Of a stretch of 64,000 bases of DNA, positions 47,339 to 55,914 are shown in pieces. The stretch lies in contig NZ_JYOA01000007.1 in NCBI RefSeq assembly GCF_000955805.1, positions 563,774 to 627,773 of the forward strand, given 5' to 3'. The notes under the pieces are model-generated. The model saw nothing but the letters and a program-made list of their open reading frames with translations. It made no database searches and was not told where the DNA came from. The translations under genes and the position numbers were made by a program. The DNA is from Pseudomonas sp. 21 (lineage in GTDB: Bacteria > Pseudomonadota > Gammaproteobacteria > Pseudomonadales > Pseudomonadaceae). How positions within the stretch are numbered: the first letter of the stretch is position 1; each line of letters starts with the position of its first letter.

Positions 47339-48904
47339 ATGCAAAAGTCTATATATCTCACTGGCGAGCAGTGCAGGGCCAAAGAAAATGCTGCAGCAGC
47401 TTATGTTCGCATGTCCACAGAGCACCAACAGTACTCGACGGAGAACCAACTAGATACAATCCGCCTCTATGCAGCAGCAAACGATCTGGAGATTGTTCGG
47501 GTGTATACCGACGCTGGAAAAAGCGGACTTCGTCTCGAGGGAAGGGACGCTCTTATGCAGCTTTTCAGCGATGTCGAAAGCGGTCTGGCCACCTACACTA
47601 CGATCTTGGTGTATGACGTCAGCCGGTGGGGACGATTTCAAGATCCTGACGTTAGCGCAAGCTACGAAGTACGTTGCAGGCAGGCGGGCGTCTCTGTCCA
47701 GTACTGTGCGGAACAATTTACGAACGATGGTTCTCCGGTGTCGAACATCATTAAGAGCGTCAAGCGCATGATGGCCGGAGAATACAGTCGTGAACTATCA
47801 GTAAAGGTATTTTCTGGTCAGTCTCGATTGATTGAGCATGGCTACCGGCAAGGAGGCTCTGCCGGATTTGGTTTGCGCCGACAACTTATCGACGCCACGG
47901 GAAATCCAAAAGGAATTCTTAGAAACGGTGAGCATAAAAGCTTACAGACAGACCGAGTTATTCTAATCCCAGGGCCAAATGAGGAGATTGAGACGGTTCG
48001 TGAAATCTATAAATTATTCGTCGATGAAGGACGTAGTGAACGAGAAATTGCAAATTGGCTGAACGACCACCATGTACTAACCGACTGGGGGAAGTCCTGG
48101 ACTCGCGGCACTGTCCATCAAGTACTAATAAATGAAAAGTATATTGGCAATAACGTCTGGAATCGCAGATCCTTTAAGCTAAAGCAGAAGCACGTCCGAA
48201 ATCCTCCGGAGCAATGGGTACGAGCCGACGCCGTATTTCTACCCATCGTTGAGGCAATTCTATTCAGAGCGGCTCAAGAGCTAATCCTAGCTCGTTCATA
48301 TCGAATGCCCGACACCGAAATGCTTAGTAAGCTTCGTCACATTTACGAACAGCATGGTCGCTTGTCGGGATTACTAATCGACGAAGCTGACGACTGCCCA
48401 TCCAGCAGCGCTTATCAGCATCGCTTTGGTAGCCTCCTTCGCTCATATGCGCTTATTGGCTACACACCCGATCGCGATTATGAATTCATCGAGGCAAATC
48501 GCCGTTTACGTCGACTGCACCCGGTAATATTACAACAAGCAATTGATGAAATAGGCGCAACAGGAGCCCACGTCTCAGTCGACCCCACAACTGACTTGTT
48601 GACCATAAATCAAGAATTCGTCGTATCTCTCGTCCTTTGCCGCTGCATGATAACAATGGGAGGGTCTAAGCGCTGGAAAATTCGCTTCGATCTCGGCCTT
48701 GATCCAGACATTACCATTGCCGTAAGAATGCAAGAGAGAGAAAAGTCGGTCTTAGATTATTTCATTCTTCCTACACTCGATCTAAACTCGGAGAGACTCC
48801 GACTTGCGGAAAGCAACGCGGCAGAGTTAAACATCTACAGATTTGACAACCTGCAGATACTAGTAGAACTCTCTCGCCGCTCGCCCACCAGGAGAGCGGC
48901 ATGA
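47339..48904 (+). CDS. Large serine recombinase
   Basis: A 521-residue site-specific recombinase. The N-terminal resolvase domain (about 15-160) has the catalytic serine in YVRMSTEHQ and the arginine-rich VYDVSRWGRF. The Recombinase domain follows (about 180-290; RSEREIANWLNDHHVLT...WTRGTVHQVLINEKYIGNNVWNRRSFK). The C-terminal half lacks the usual zinc-ribbon cysteines. AGGAG at 47326-47330 is eight bases from the ATG at 47339 and only two from the ATG at 47333, so 47339 is chosen. The stop overlaps the first ParB-like gene (ATGA). Codon usage is AT-rich, signalling transfer. Confidence 0.88.
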   Translation: MQKSIYLTGEQCRAKENAAAAYVRMSTEHQQYSTENQLDTIRLYAAANDLEIVRVYTDAGKSGLRLEGRDALMQLFSDVESGLATYTTILVYDVSRWGRFQDPDVSASYEVRCRQAGVSVQYCAEQFTNDGSPVSNIIKSVKRMMAGEYSRELSVKVFSGQSRLIEHGYRQGGSAGFGLRRQLIDATGNPKGILRNGEHKSLQTDRVILIPGPNEEIETVREIYKLFVDEGRSEREIANWLNDHHVLTDWGKSWTRGTVHQVLINEKYIGNNVWNRRSFKLKQKHVRNPPEQWVRADAVFLPIVEAILFRAAQELILARSYRMPDTEMLSKLRHIYEQHGRLSGLLIDEADDCPSSSAYQHRFGSLLRSYALIGYTPDRDYEFIEANRRLRRLHPVILQQAIDEIGATGAHVSVDPTTDLLTINQEFVVSLVLCRCMITMGGSKRWKIRFDLGLDPDITIAVRMQEREKSVLDYFILPTLDLNSERLRLAESNAAELNIYRFDNLQILVELSRRSPTRRAA

Positions 48905-49815
48905 ATGCCAGTTTCGATAATCAAAAAGTAACTCATCACATTGCCGAAGAGGCTGATATTCGCCTCCTTCCGCTAGAAAGAATCCGCATACTTAATCCAC
49001 GGGTGCGTAATCGCCAAGTCTTCGCAAAGTTAGTAGAGAACATAGCGGCACTGGGCTTAAAACGCCCAATCACTGTGACGCGAGTTGCAGGACAGGCTGA
49101 AGAGTCCTACGAGATAGTTTGTGGTCAAGGTCGCTTCGAGGCTTTCCAAGCGCTTGGCGAGACGCTCATCCCATGTCTCGTTGTGAGCGCTAGAGAAGCA
49201 GATCGCTTTCTCATAAGTCTCGTGGAAAATCTGGCACGTCGCAAACACTCGAACAGAGATCTTTTAAATTCTATTCAAGTACTTTCAGACCGTGGCTATT
49301 CGGCCCAAGCGATAGCAGAGAAGACCTGTCTAGATTCAGGCTACATAGGGGGAATCCTGATGCTACTGCGCGAAGGTGAGGAGCGCCTAATAGCCGCAGT
49401 CGAAAAGGGTTGGCTTCCCATAAAGTTCGCTATGGAAATTGCTCGTACGGATGACAGCGAAATTCAGTTAGCCATGATGGAGGCTTACGAAACTGGAGTA
49501 TTGAGAGGCGAGCAACTAATGCGCGTAAGGCGCTTGATCGATCGGCGTAAAGCGTTGGGCAAACGCTATGGTCAAACCTCCGGAAGCGACAGACTCAACA
49601 CGCCACAAAAGCTTCTTAACGCTTATCAGGCGGAAGTGCGAAGGCAAAAAGTCATGATCAAGAAAGCGGATATTAATGAGCAACGATTGCTGATTATCGT
49701 AACCACACTTCGTAGGCTTTTGACGGACGATTATTTTTGCACACTTCTGCGCACCGAGGAAATTCAGGACATGCCGAAAGCGCTGGCCGATCGTATCGCA
49801 GGGCAAAATATCTAA
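48901..49815 (+). CDS. ParB/RepB-like DNA-binding protein, first copy
   Basis: A 304-residue ParB-family protein. The N-terminal ParB/Srx domain shows LERIRILNPRVRNRQVFAKLVENIAALGLKRPITVT and the GQGRFEAFQALGE box; a helix-turn-helix (GYSAQAIAEKTCLDSGYIGGIL) follows. It is translationally coupled to the recombinase upstream and the second ParB-like gene downstream. No ParA ATPase is nearby, so ordinary plasmid partition is unlikely. It may help the recombinase recognise or pair its sites. Confidence 0.8.
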   Translation: MNASFDNQKVTHHIAEEADIRLLPLERIRILNPRVRNRQVFAKLVENIAALGLKRPITVTRVAGQAEESYEIVCGQGRFEAFQALGETLIPCLVVSAREADRFLISLVENLARRKHSNRDLLNSIQVLSDRGYSAQAIAEKTCLDSGYIGGILMLLREGEERLIAAVEKGWLPIKFAMEIARTDDSEIQLAMMEAYETGVLRGEQLMRVRRLIDRRKALGKRYGQTSGSDRLNTPQKLLNAYQAEVRRQKVMIKKADINEQRLLIIVTTLRRLLTDDYFCTLLRTEEIQDMPKALADRIAGQNI

Positions 49816-50717
49816 TGGGCAACATCAAACAAGCCTTCGAACAACGCGTGGTGGCCATTCCCGTCGATTGCATTTTACCTACCCGCATGCTTCCAAAAGC
49901 CAAGGAGACCAGCAAGAAATACCTAACCATTCTCTGTTCTATACGCGAACTCGGCATCATAGAGCCGCTGGCTGTCCATCCTCAGCCAGTACAACAAAAC
50001 GGCTCTACCTTATACATTTTGCTAGACGGACATATGCGCTTAGCCGCTCTTAAAGCACTTGGCGCAACAGAAGCACTATGTCTCATTGCAACCGACGATG
50101 AGGGTTTTACTTATAACCGCCAAGTAAGCCGTCTGACACCTATTCAAGAGCACAAGATGATTTTGGCGGCACTGAAGAAGGGGGTCGATCCCAAAAGAAT
50201 CGCTCAGGTATTAGGCATTCATGTCGAACGTATCCACGCTCGAAAAAATCTCCTCAAAGGCATCGCCCCAGAAGTTGCCGAGATGCTTAAAGTTCGGATG
50301 GTGGCACACAGCGTCTTCAATGTGTTGCGACAAATGAAGCCCATCCGGCAAATACAAGCAGCAGAAATGATGATTAGCGCGAACTGCTATTCGCTCAGTT
50401 ATGCACGCATGGTCTTGGCGGCGACACGGCCAGAGTTTCTCATTGAGCAAAAGAAGCCTATCGCCGAAATCACCCCGGTTGACATTGCTCGGATGGAGCG
50501 GGAGATGGAGAACCTGCAGCACGACTACCGCCTCGTCGAAGACTCCTTAGGTGAAACCATGCTCAGCTTGGTGGTTGCTAAAGGCTACCTCATGCGTTTG
50601 CTGCGCAACGAACCGATTGCGATTTACCTTCATCAGCACCATGCCGACTTACTCGAGGAGCTTGTGTCCATTATGGAAGCGGTGAGCTCGGACGCGAGAC
50701 ATCTCGAGCGGGAGTAA
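49815..50717 (+). CDS. ParB/RepB-like DNA-binding protein, second copy
   Basis: A 300-residue protein with a ParB-type N-terminal domain (IPVDCILPTRMLPKAKET...LDGHMRLAALKALGA), a central HTH (VDPKRIAQVLGIHVERIHARKNLL) and a RepB-like C-terminal region. Its ATG shares one base with the stop of the preceding gene (TAATG), so the three genes form one unit. Its 3' end overlaps the convergent CoiA-like gene by 47 bp. Confidence 0.8.
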   Translation: MGNIKQAFEQRVVAIPVDCILPTRMLPKAKETSKKYLTILCSIRELGIIEPLAVHPQPVQQNGSTLYILLDGHMRLAALKALGATEALCLIATDDEGFTYNRQVSRLTPIQEHKMILAALKKGVDPKRIAQVLGIHVERIHARKNLLKGIAPEVAEMLKVRMVAHSVFNVLRQMKPIRQIQAAEMMISANCYSLSYARMVLAATRPEFLIEQKKPIAEITPVDIARMEREMENLQHDYRLVEDSLGETMLSLVVAKGYLMRLLRNEPIAIYLHQHHADLLEELVSIMEAVSSDARHLERE

Positions 50718-51591
50718 CCTTTTTCTGCGTATTCCGCTCAAGTTCCGACAACTCAGATAGCACGCTGTCGCTCGTCCACATCGGGAACACCCAATTGCGA
50801 TACTTCGGCGCGTAGCGTCCGCCAAAGCGTCTGGCAAGTAGCTTCAAATGCTGTACCACCGAGAGGTTGTAAGCCACGCTCCGCAGCGCAAAAGCGCCAA
50901 ACGGCAACAACCAGGCATCGATCCACATACCGTCCACAATAAAACGACGCGGCAGCAAAATACCGTTGTCGGACGAAATTGCTACGCTATCGCAGATGGG
51001 ATCTGCCGGCATCTCCGCAACCCCATTCTCAACGGGAATTAACCACCGTTTGCACTGCAGTGAATGCAGAATGAATGTGCGCAAGCTGACTGAAGGAACA
51101 TGCGTCGCCCGCTGCACACATTCACGCAAGTCGATTTCCACTACGCGGGTTGCCTTCGTCTGTAGGCACGCCAGCTTTTCTACATCAACGAAAGATGTCA
51201 CTGCGATCTCTATAAGCAACTCACCGTCGGGAAGTCGCGCAACCAAATCAGGGCGAATACCGTCGAGCCATACTTCCTCCTCAACAGCGTCAAAATCCCA
51301 CCAGCTACTGGTGTCTTCCGAACAAGGAGTCTGCCCCGGCATCGGTGGCAGCTGGAGTCCCATTGATTCACAAATGACCTGCTTGGCATAGCGATGTAAC
51401 ACGCTCTCGTGGGCAATGGTGCAACTGGCCTTTCGAGATCGGTGGGAGAAGTGGTGCTCCCGAAACGCCCCCTTACGAGCAACCACAGACTCGCCACACG
51501 ACAAACAAACGCAAGCACAGGCAAGACCTCGTTCCACTTCGTGAATATCGACAAGTTGATTCAGCGTGTTCAAGGCAACAGACATGGACAT
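50671..51591 (-). CDS. CoiA-like putative nuclease
   Basis: A 306-residue protein. The N-terminus has a CoiA-type zinc pattern (CLSCGESVVARKGAFREHHFSHRS). A PD-(D/E)XK-like core is visible as GIRPDLVARLPDGELLIEIAVTS (Asp, then Glu). CoiA proteins occur with competence genes and in mobile elements; the substrate here is unknown. The ATG at 51591 is chosen because GGAGG lies eight bases upstream. The 3' end overlaps the second ParB-like gene in antisense. Confidence 0.65.
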   Translation of the reverse strand: MSMSVALNTLNQLVDIHEVERGLACACVCLSCGESVVARKGAFREHHFSHRSRKASCTIAHESVLHRYAKQVICESMGLQLPPMPGQTPCSEDTSSWWDFDAVEEEVWLDGIRPDLVARLPDGELLIEIAVTSFVDVEKLACLQTKATRVVEIDLRECVQRATHVPSVSLRTFILHSLQCKRWLIPVENGVAEMPADPICDSVAISSDNGILLPRRFIVDGMWIDAWLLPFGAFALRSVAYNLSVVQHLKLLARRFGGRYAPKYRNWVFPMWTSDSVLSELSELERNTQKKVTPARDVSRPSSPLP

Positions 51592-51733
51592 AGCGGCTTC
51601 CTCCCTCAAGAGTCCACTATCAACGTCGTACTTTGGGGCCGCTTAAACAGCTAAAAACCGAGTGAAACCGCTTTCCCCTCGGGCACACGAATGCTACAAC
51701 CGGCACGCGAACCGGCTTCCAAGGAGGGTTGTC

Positions 51734-52795
51734 ATGCACGGCGCGCTCAATCGATTGAAACAAGAGCTCATTGACCGCCCCTTCACTGGCCGCACCTATG
51801 AGCTACTGCAGTTCATGGTGGATCAGAGCCAGGCGCGGATCGATGACACCAGCCCGCAACCCGTAACCTTCGAAGCGCTCACATTACAAAGCGCATGTGC
51901 CAGCCCAGCAGAACGGGAAATGGCACCTAAAGATTGGATGCCAAAACGACCGGTACTGGAGGCGACGCTGGTGCGAGTGCAGCGTGCGTTACCGTTACCC
52001 CATTTACAGTTTGGCTATGCCAAAGGTGGTGGGCGCGGCAACCCCAGCCTCTTCTGGCTTGAGCTGACACAAGAGTCACCTGATCAAAATGACGCGGTTT
52101 CCGTCCACTGTCAGGCCCTCTCCATCGACTACAAACGTTCTGGTTTAGGCGCAGTAAAACCCTCATTACTGATTCGCTGGCTCATGCGGGATGGACAGAT
52201 TCGAAATCGCAGCTCTCGAGGACTCACACTGCTGATCGGCGTACTCATCGGTACGCTGCTGTGGGGACTGGGTCTTGTTTCGGTGCTGCTGGCTCTAGGA
52301 CTGACTCATCAACCACTTACCTCCAGCAGCCTGGTGATCTTGCTGGTGTCCTTGGCGGGATTTTGGGTGGGGTGGAAACAGCTCTACGAGCCCTGGTATC
52401 GCCTGCTGGATGAGCGGGTCGTCAAAGCACCGAACTGGGTGCCTGCCGTTCTTGAGGATCCCTGCGAACTGGAGATTTTCCGGCACGACAAGCAACGCTG
52501 GATTCGCCTGGTGCGCTATACCGCTGACTGTCCTCTATGCGGCGGAGAGGTCGAGCTGATGCCGGGCAAACCTGATCAACGCCTTCCGTTGGTCGGCCGC
52601 TGTATTGAAAGCCCACACATTCACGTCTTCAGTTTTGATCGCACCTCGTTGCAGGGCTCGTACTTGGGCCCCATCCTTCCCCCGTCACACAAGCGTGTCA
52701 GTGCCCATGCTGGCAGCCCTCCTCCTGACGAACGGACAGACGCCCCCTACCCAAATGAACGCCACCAATCCTCGGACGGAACCTCGATGCGCTGA
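51734..52795 (+). CDS. Hypothetical membrane protein
   Basis: A 353-residue protein with a soluble N-terminal half, two adjacent membrane segments (about 160-180 and 190-212, LTLLIGVLIGTLLWGLGLVSVLLA and LVILLVSLAGFWVGW), and a C-terminal part with a CPLCGG zinc-knuckle-like pair. The start at 51734 follows AAGGAGG; a GTG at 51662 is also in frame. Genes of this kind are common on pseudomonad islands and have no assigned function. Confidence 0.6.
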   Translation: MHGALNRLKQELIDRPFTGRTYELLQFMVDQSQARIDDTSPQPVTFEALTLQSACASPAEREMAPKDWMPKRPVLEATLVRVQRALPLPHLQFGYAKGGGRGNPSLFWLELTQESPDQNDAVSVHCQALSIDYKRSGLGAVKPSLLIRWLMRDGQIRNRSSRGLTLLIGVLIGTLLWGLGLVSVLLALGLTHQPLTSSSLVILLVSLAGFWVGWKQLYEPWYRLLDERVVKAPNWVPAVLEDPCELEIFRHDKQRWIRLVRYTADCPLCGGEVELMPGKPDQRLPLVGRCIESPHIHVFSFDRTSLQGSYLGPILPPSHKRVSAHAGSPPPDERTDAPYPNERHQSSDGTSMR

Positions 52796-53905
52796 TCCAA
52801 CAGCGCATCAGCGGCTCTAACCAAAGGATCGAGCCAGTCCGCTTTAGCCCGCGCCCAGCTCACAAAGGTCTGTTGCTCTGCCGTTAATCCGCCATGGGGC
52901 CCGGCCTGCGCCTCAAAAGCATCCAAGTATTCGCGCAGCTGAATAGCTCGGCGCCACGCCCGCGCGTCACGCTCGACCTCGCGCAGCTTTCGCCGCTCAA
53001 ACTCCTGCTGCGCCTGGAGGGCCAGCGCAGCCTCACGCTGGGCACGCCGCTCGGCAGCCAGACGCTCCTGTGCTTCGCGCTCGACCAGCGACTTCACTGC
53101 CCACCGCCCCATCATCACAATCAACGCATTGAGCCGCTCCTCAATAGGCGCGCGAGCGGTATCAGCAATGCGGCCTGCAAAGCCATGCGCCGCCTGCAGG
53201 GTCAGCTTACCGTTGGGTACGAATTGCCACTGCGGCAGATAGACCGGCTCACCTCGTGCTAACTGGGGCGCGCTGACGGCGCGTAGGTTCGTAGGGACGG
53301 CGCACACTGCCTTCGAATAGCTGTAGATCCAGGTGCACTCCCAATAGCTCGATCTGTGTGCGCTGATCGTGCACCTGGACTCGATACCCCCGTCGCTCCA
53401 GGGCCTTGATCAAGGCATCCATCAGCCGTCCGGCGCGGGCCTGCATTGACTCAGACACGCGGATATCCAAGGATCGCGCACTCGGTTTAGGAAAGCCTTG
53501 GCGATCCCGGAAGGGCGCTTTCAGCGCCGCCCGCCATTGGCGCACCAAAAAATGCGGGCGGCCCAATCGCCCGGCTACCTGGATGTGGTGCTCGGGATCA
53601 CGCTCGTGCATCAGGATCGCCTGCAGCCGGGGCTCCCAGGTCAGATCCGGCTCAGCCGGGCGCTCAGGCAAGTAGCGGTGAAGGTGACGCGGCGAGCCCT
53701 CATAGGACTTGAGCACCGGCGGGCTAGGCACACGCTTACCGGCCTTCAGTTTGGCCCAGTACCCTCGACCTGGAGTCGGCACCTGTAGGCGCGCGCACAG
53801 CTTCTTCAGGCCCACGTCCGACAGACCATAACGCGGTGCCACACTCTGCATTGGTTCCGCCCAGACCTCGGCCAGCAATTGGTCACGGTTGAGGGTCACG
53901 TACAT
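52747..53905 (-). pseudogene. Frameshifted island gene of unknown function
   Basis: Two overlapping frames read as one gene split by a frameshift near 53280-53300. The first (53905-53249) gives residues starting MYVTLNRDQLLAEVWAEPM and reaching QLFEGSVRR. The second (53307-52747) continues VPTNLRAVSAPQLARGEPVYLPQWQF and ends in a long charged coiled-coil-like stretch (EAQERLAAERRAQREAALA). The two halves have the character of one ~380-residue family common on islands. Programmed frameshifting cannot be excluded. Confidence 0.6.
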
Positions 53906-53973
53906 GCAGGAGCTCCCACGGGCCCGGCCGGCCCCGTAACAGATAGCGATTTAACCCAATACGGGTTATGCGA

Positions 53974-54000
53974 AGGACGGTTCGAATCCCCCCAGCGCCG
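53974..54000 (+). repeat. tmRNA/tRNA 3'-end-like fragment
   Basis: GGACGGTTCGAATCCCCCCA followed by GCGCCG resembles the T-arm and 3' end of ssrA or a tRNA, a common att sequence of integrative islands. There is no acceptor CCA and no 5' half. The rest of the ~330-bp gap around it shows no gene. Confidence 0.3.
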
Positions 54001-54236
54001 AGCGGGACAGTACGGCACGATAAGGTTAGAGGCTCAACCGTTGCTACATCATTCTGCGGGTGCCAAATATAGAGCGGCAGGCGCTCTAGGACGGTACTTA
54101 TGGGACTTTATAGAAAATTATAGAGCGATTATAGAAACACTCCTCTAACGACAATGGCGCGGCAGTGACCCAGGGACAAACGTCGCCCCCATCGCAGAGG
54201 GACTTCTGACAAGTGATGGCGCCGCCACATTGCATG

Positions 54237-54638
54237 TCAAAGAAACACTGCAGAGGAAACGCCAAAACGCGTCGACAGTGCTCGGATCTGTCTCCGCGTA
54301 AATCGCCGTCGACCACTGAGTAAATCGGCAATACCTTCAGCACTGGCTATCTCGGGCAAGTCGTCGAGGCCAAGCGCACGTTCCGTCATCAGATACTGCA
54401 GCACTTGCCCTGGACTACTGGAAGGCATTGGAAAGTGCTTCTTGTCATAGGCCGCAATGTTGTCACCTAAACGACTCAAGAGGCCCTCTAGCGGGTGCAG
54501 CTCGTTATCTCCAACGATGTCCAACAGCTGATTCAGCGCCCTCACCAAGACTCTGTACTCCTCGTCATTCAGCGGCATTCTCAGCAGGGGCTCGACATGA
54601 GGCCAATGCTTACAGGCGCGCTTCAACAGAGACGACAT
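54237..54638 (-). CDS. HigA-like helix-turn-helix protein
   Basis: A 133-residue protein resembling HigA-type antitoxins. The C-terminal HTH is EIASAEGIADLLSGRRRFTRRQIRALSTRFGVS, ending SAVFL as in that family. The N-terminal half (MSSLLKRACKHWPHVEPLL) is helical. The start at 54638 matches the usual family N-terminus. No HigB-type toxin gene is seen upstream or downstream, so it is an orphan or a plain regulator. Confidence 0.65.
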   Translation of the reverse strand: MSSLLKRACKHWPHVEPLLRMPLNDEEYRVLVRALNQLLDIVGDNELHPLEGLLSRLGDNIAAYDKKHFPMPSSSPGQVLQYLMTERALGLDDLPEIASAEGIADLLSGRRRFTRRQIRALSTRFGVSSAVFL

Positions 54639-54716
54639 CACCCTGGTCTCCCGCATAATACTGCGTCGCGAGCCCAACTCCGCCCGCATCCAAGCCTGTC
54701 TAGCACCACCATCAGC

Positions 54717-54997
54717 TCATTGATCCAATAAGCCAGAATTCACTCGACCGAAATCCTGCTCCTCATACTCGACGTCATCGTCAAACATCGTTGCTGTCCG
54801 CCGGAGACTGCGAAGCGTCGTTAGTGCATAGAAAAAGCAGCATGCACACAGTTGCAGTCGGTACTGCTCCCCCACGTGCGCTGAGCCTTCCCCCAGTTCG
54901 CCAGCGACTCTCCATGCCGACCACCATCCGTGTGGTCAGGAAGCACCCGCCGACAAACATCACAAACACCTTCGGTAATAGCACTAACTTTCTCCAT
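54717..54997 (-). pseudogene. Frameshifted CxxC small-protein gene
   Basis: It begins MEKVSAITEGVCDVCRRVLPDHTD with a CxxC pair, then ANWG. A run of five G about 135 bp in appears one base short. One more G restores EGSAHVGEQYRLQLCACCFFYAL and a frame ending at 54717-54719, with a second CxxC pair. It therefore looks like a small zinc-binding protein broken by a single-base deletion. It lies upstream of the HigA-like gene on the same strand. Confidence 0.5.
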
Positions 54998-55023
54998 GCT
55001 GTCTCTCCAATTACCCAATGCCT

Positions 55024-55191
55024 TCAACACAGGCCCCACTCACGCAGACGAACATCGAGGTTGGGGTCGACGCGATGCGCCTGCAGTGGCGGTTCATCCG
55101 CAAGTTTGCTGACCAGGCTGCGATCCGCATCGTGGCCAAATAGGCGACGCAGGGTATCGGCGATGCCGTTGGTTTCGGCTTTACGGGCCAT
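55024..55191 (-). CDS. Small hypothetical protein (55 aa)
   Basis: A 55-residue frame MARKAETNGIADTLRRLFGH...LREWGLC with AAGGAG eight bases before the start, a strong sign it is translated. It precedes the CxxC-type pseudogene on the same strand. Function unknown. Confidence 0.6.
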   Translation of the reverse strand: MARKAETNGIADTLRRLFGHDADRSLVSKLADEPPLQAHRVDPNLDVRLREWGLC

Positions 55192-55246
55192 TTTTACGCT
55201 CCTTGTCAGACCGGGGAAGGAGGATTCCCCGGCCTACCATGCCTGG

Positions 55247-55393
55247 TTATTTGCCGGGCTTCGGTGCTTGCCGGCTGCTGTGGTACGCAGGGTTGTTCGG
55301 GTTCAGCTGGTTCGACCGATTGTCCTGAGCCGCCTGGTGGCTCGGATGGTTCGGATTGGATTGAGTGGCGTGATGCTTGTTGTGATGGCTCAT
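55247..55393 (-). CDS. Small Asn/His-rich protein (48 aa)
   Basis: A 48-residue hydrophilic protein, MSHHNKHHATQSNPNHPSHQ...NPNNPAYHSSRQAPKPGK. Short Asn/Gln/His-rich proteins with an NPNNPAYHSSR end recur in Pseudomonas genomes. Its low complexity suggests a disordered protein; function unknown. Confidence 0.6.
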   Translation of the reverse strand: MSHHNKHHATQSNPNHPSHQAAQDNRSNQLNPNNPAYHSSRQAPKPGK

Positions 55394-55494
55394 GGGGCAA
55401 CTCCTGTGAGGTTGGAGTCCCCAACCTACAATTGCGCCGGGCGCAGAAAAGACTTTCCTCTGCTTTCGCTCATTCGCCCCTCAGGAGTCCCTCC

Positions 55495-55803
55495 ATGCCT
55501 TTCCCAGTGATTCTGCTGTGCAGTTTCATGCTGATGGCCGGCGCGTTCCCCCTACCGTACGCCTACTACAGTGTCCTGCGCCTGCTGGCCTGCGCGGTTT
55601 TCATATTCGCCACCTACTTGGCGGCGCAACGTCAGCATCGCTGGTTACCCTGGGCCTACGGCCTGTGCGCCTTGGTCTTCAATCCGCTCGCCAAACTGCA
55701 TCTCCCCAAAGAGCTGTGGATGCTGCTGGATATCGCGGCAGGACTATTGCTGCTCGGTAGCGCGGGCGTTATTCGGCGCCGCGCGTCACCTCCCACCGAG
55801 TGA
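55495..55803 (+). CDS. Small membrane protein (DUF6804-like)
   Basis: A 102-residue protein made of about four hydrophobic helices (VILLCSFMLMAGAFPLPYAYY, LRLLACAVFIFATYLA, WAYGLCALVFNPLA, LLDIAAGLLLLGSAGVI). The pattern fits a small family of predicted membrane proteins with the NPLAKLHLPKELW segment. It lies 112 bp ahead of the J-domain gene on the same strand. Function unknown. Confidence 0.6.
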   Translation: MPFPVILLCSFMLMAGAFPLPYAYYSVLRLLACAVFIFATYLAAQRQHRWLPWAYGLCALVFNPLAKLHLPKELWMLLDIAAGLLLLGSAGVIRRRASPPTE

Positions 55804-55914
55804 TCTTGCCAGCACGAACGTGCCAACCGACAATTGCATTTCGCCACCAAGGGTGGCCGGCGAGTTCGCCCAGGATGCACCGGGCGCCGATTGCGGCGCT
55901 TCAAGGCAAGGGAC

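Noticed and set aside
48901-50717. ParAB plasmid partition locus
   Set aside because: Two ParB-like genes are present but no ParA ATPase, and they are coupled to a recombinase instead.
50671-51591. CoiA-like protein as a possible TnsA
   Set aside because: Both are PD-(D/E)XK-type nucleases, but the N-terminal zinc pattern is that of CoiA and no TnsB or TnsC is next to it.
53974-54000. A complete tRNA or tmRNA gene
   Set aside because: Only a T-arm-like segment is visible; there is no matching acceptor stem, D-arm or anticodon arm.
54237-54638. Complete HigBA toxin-antitoxin pair
   Set aside because: Only the HigA-like protein is present; no frame resembling a HigB toxin is found on either side.
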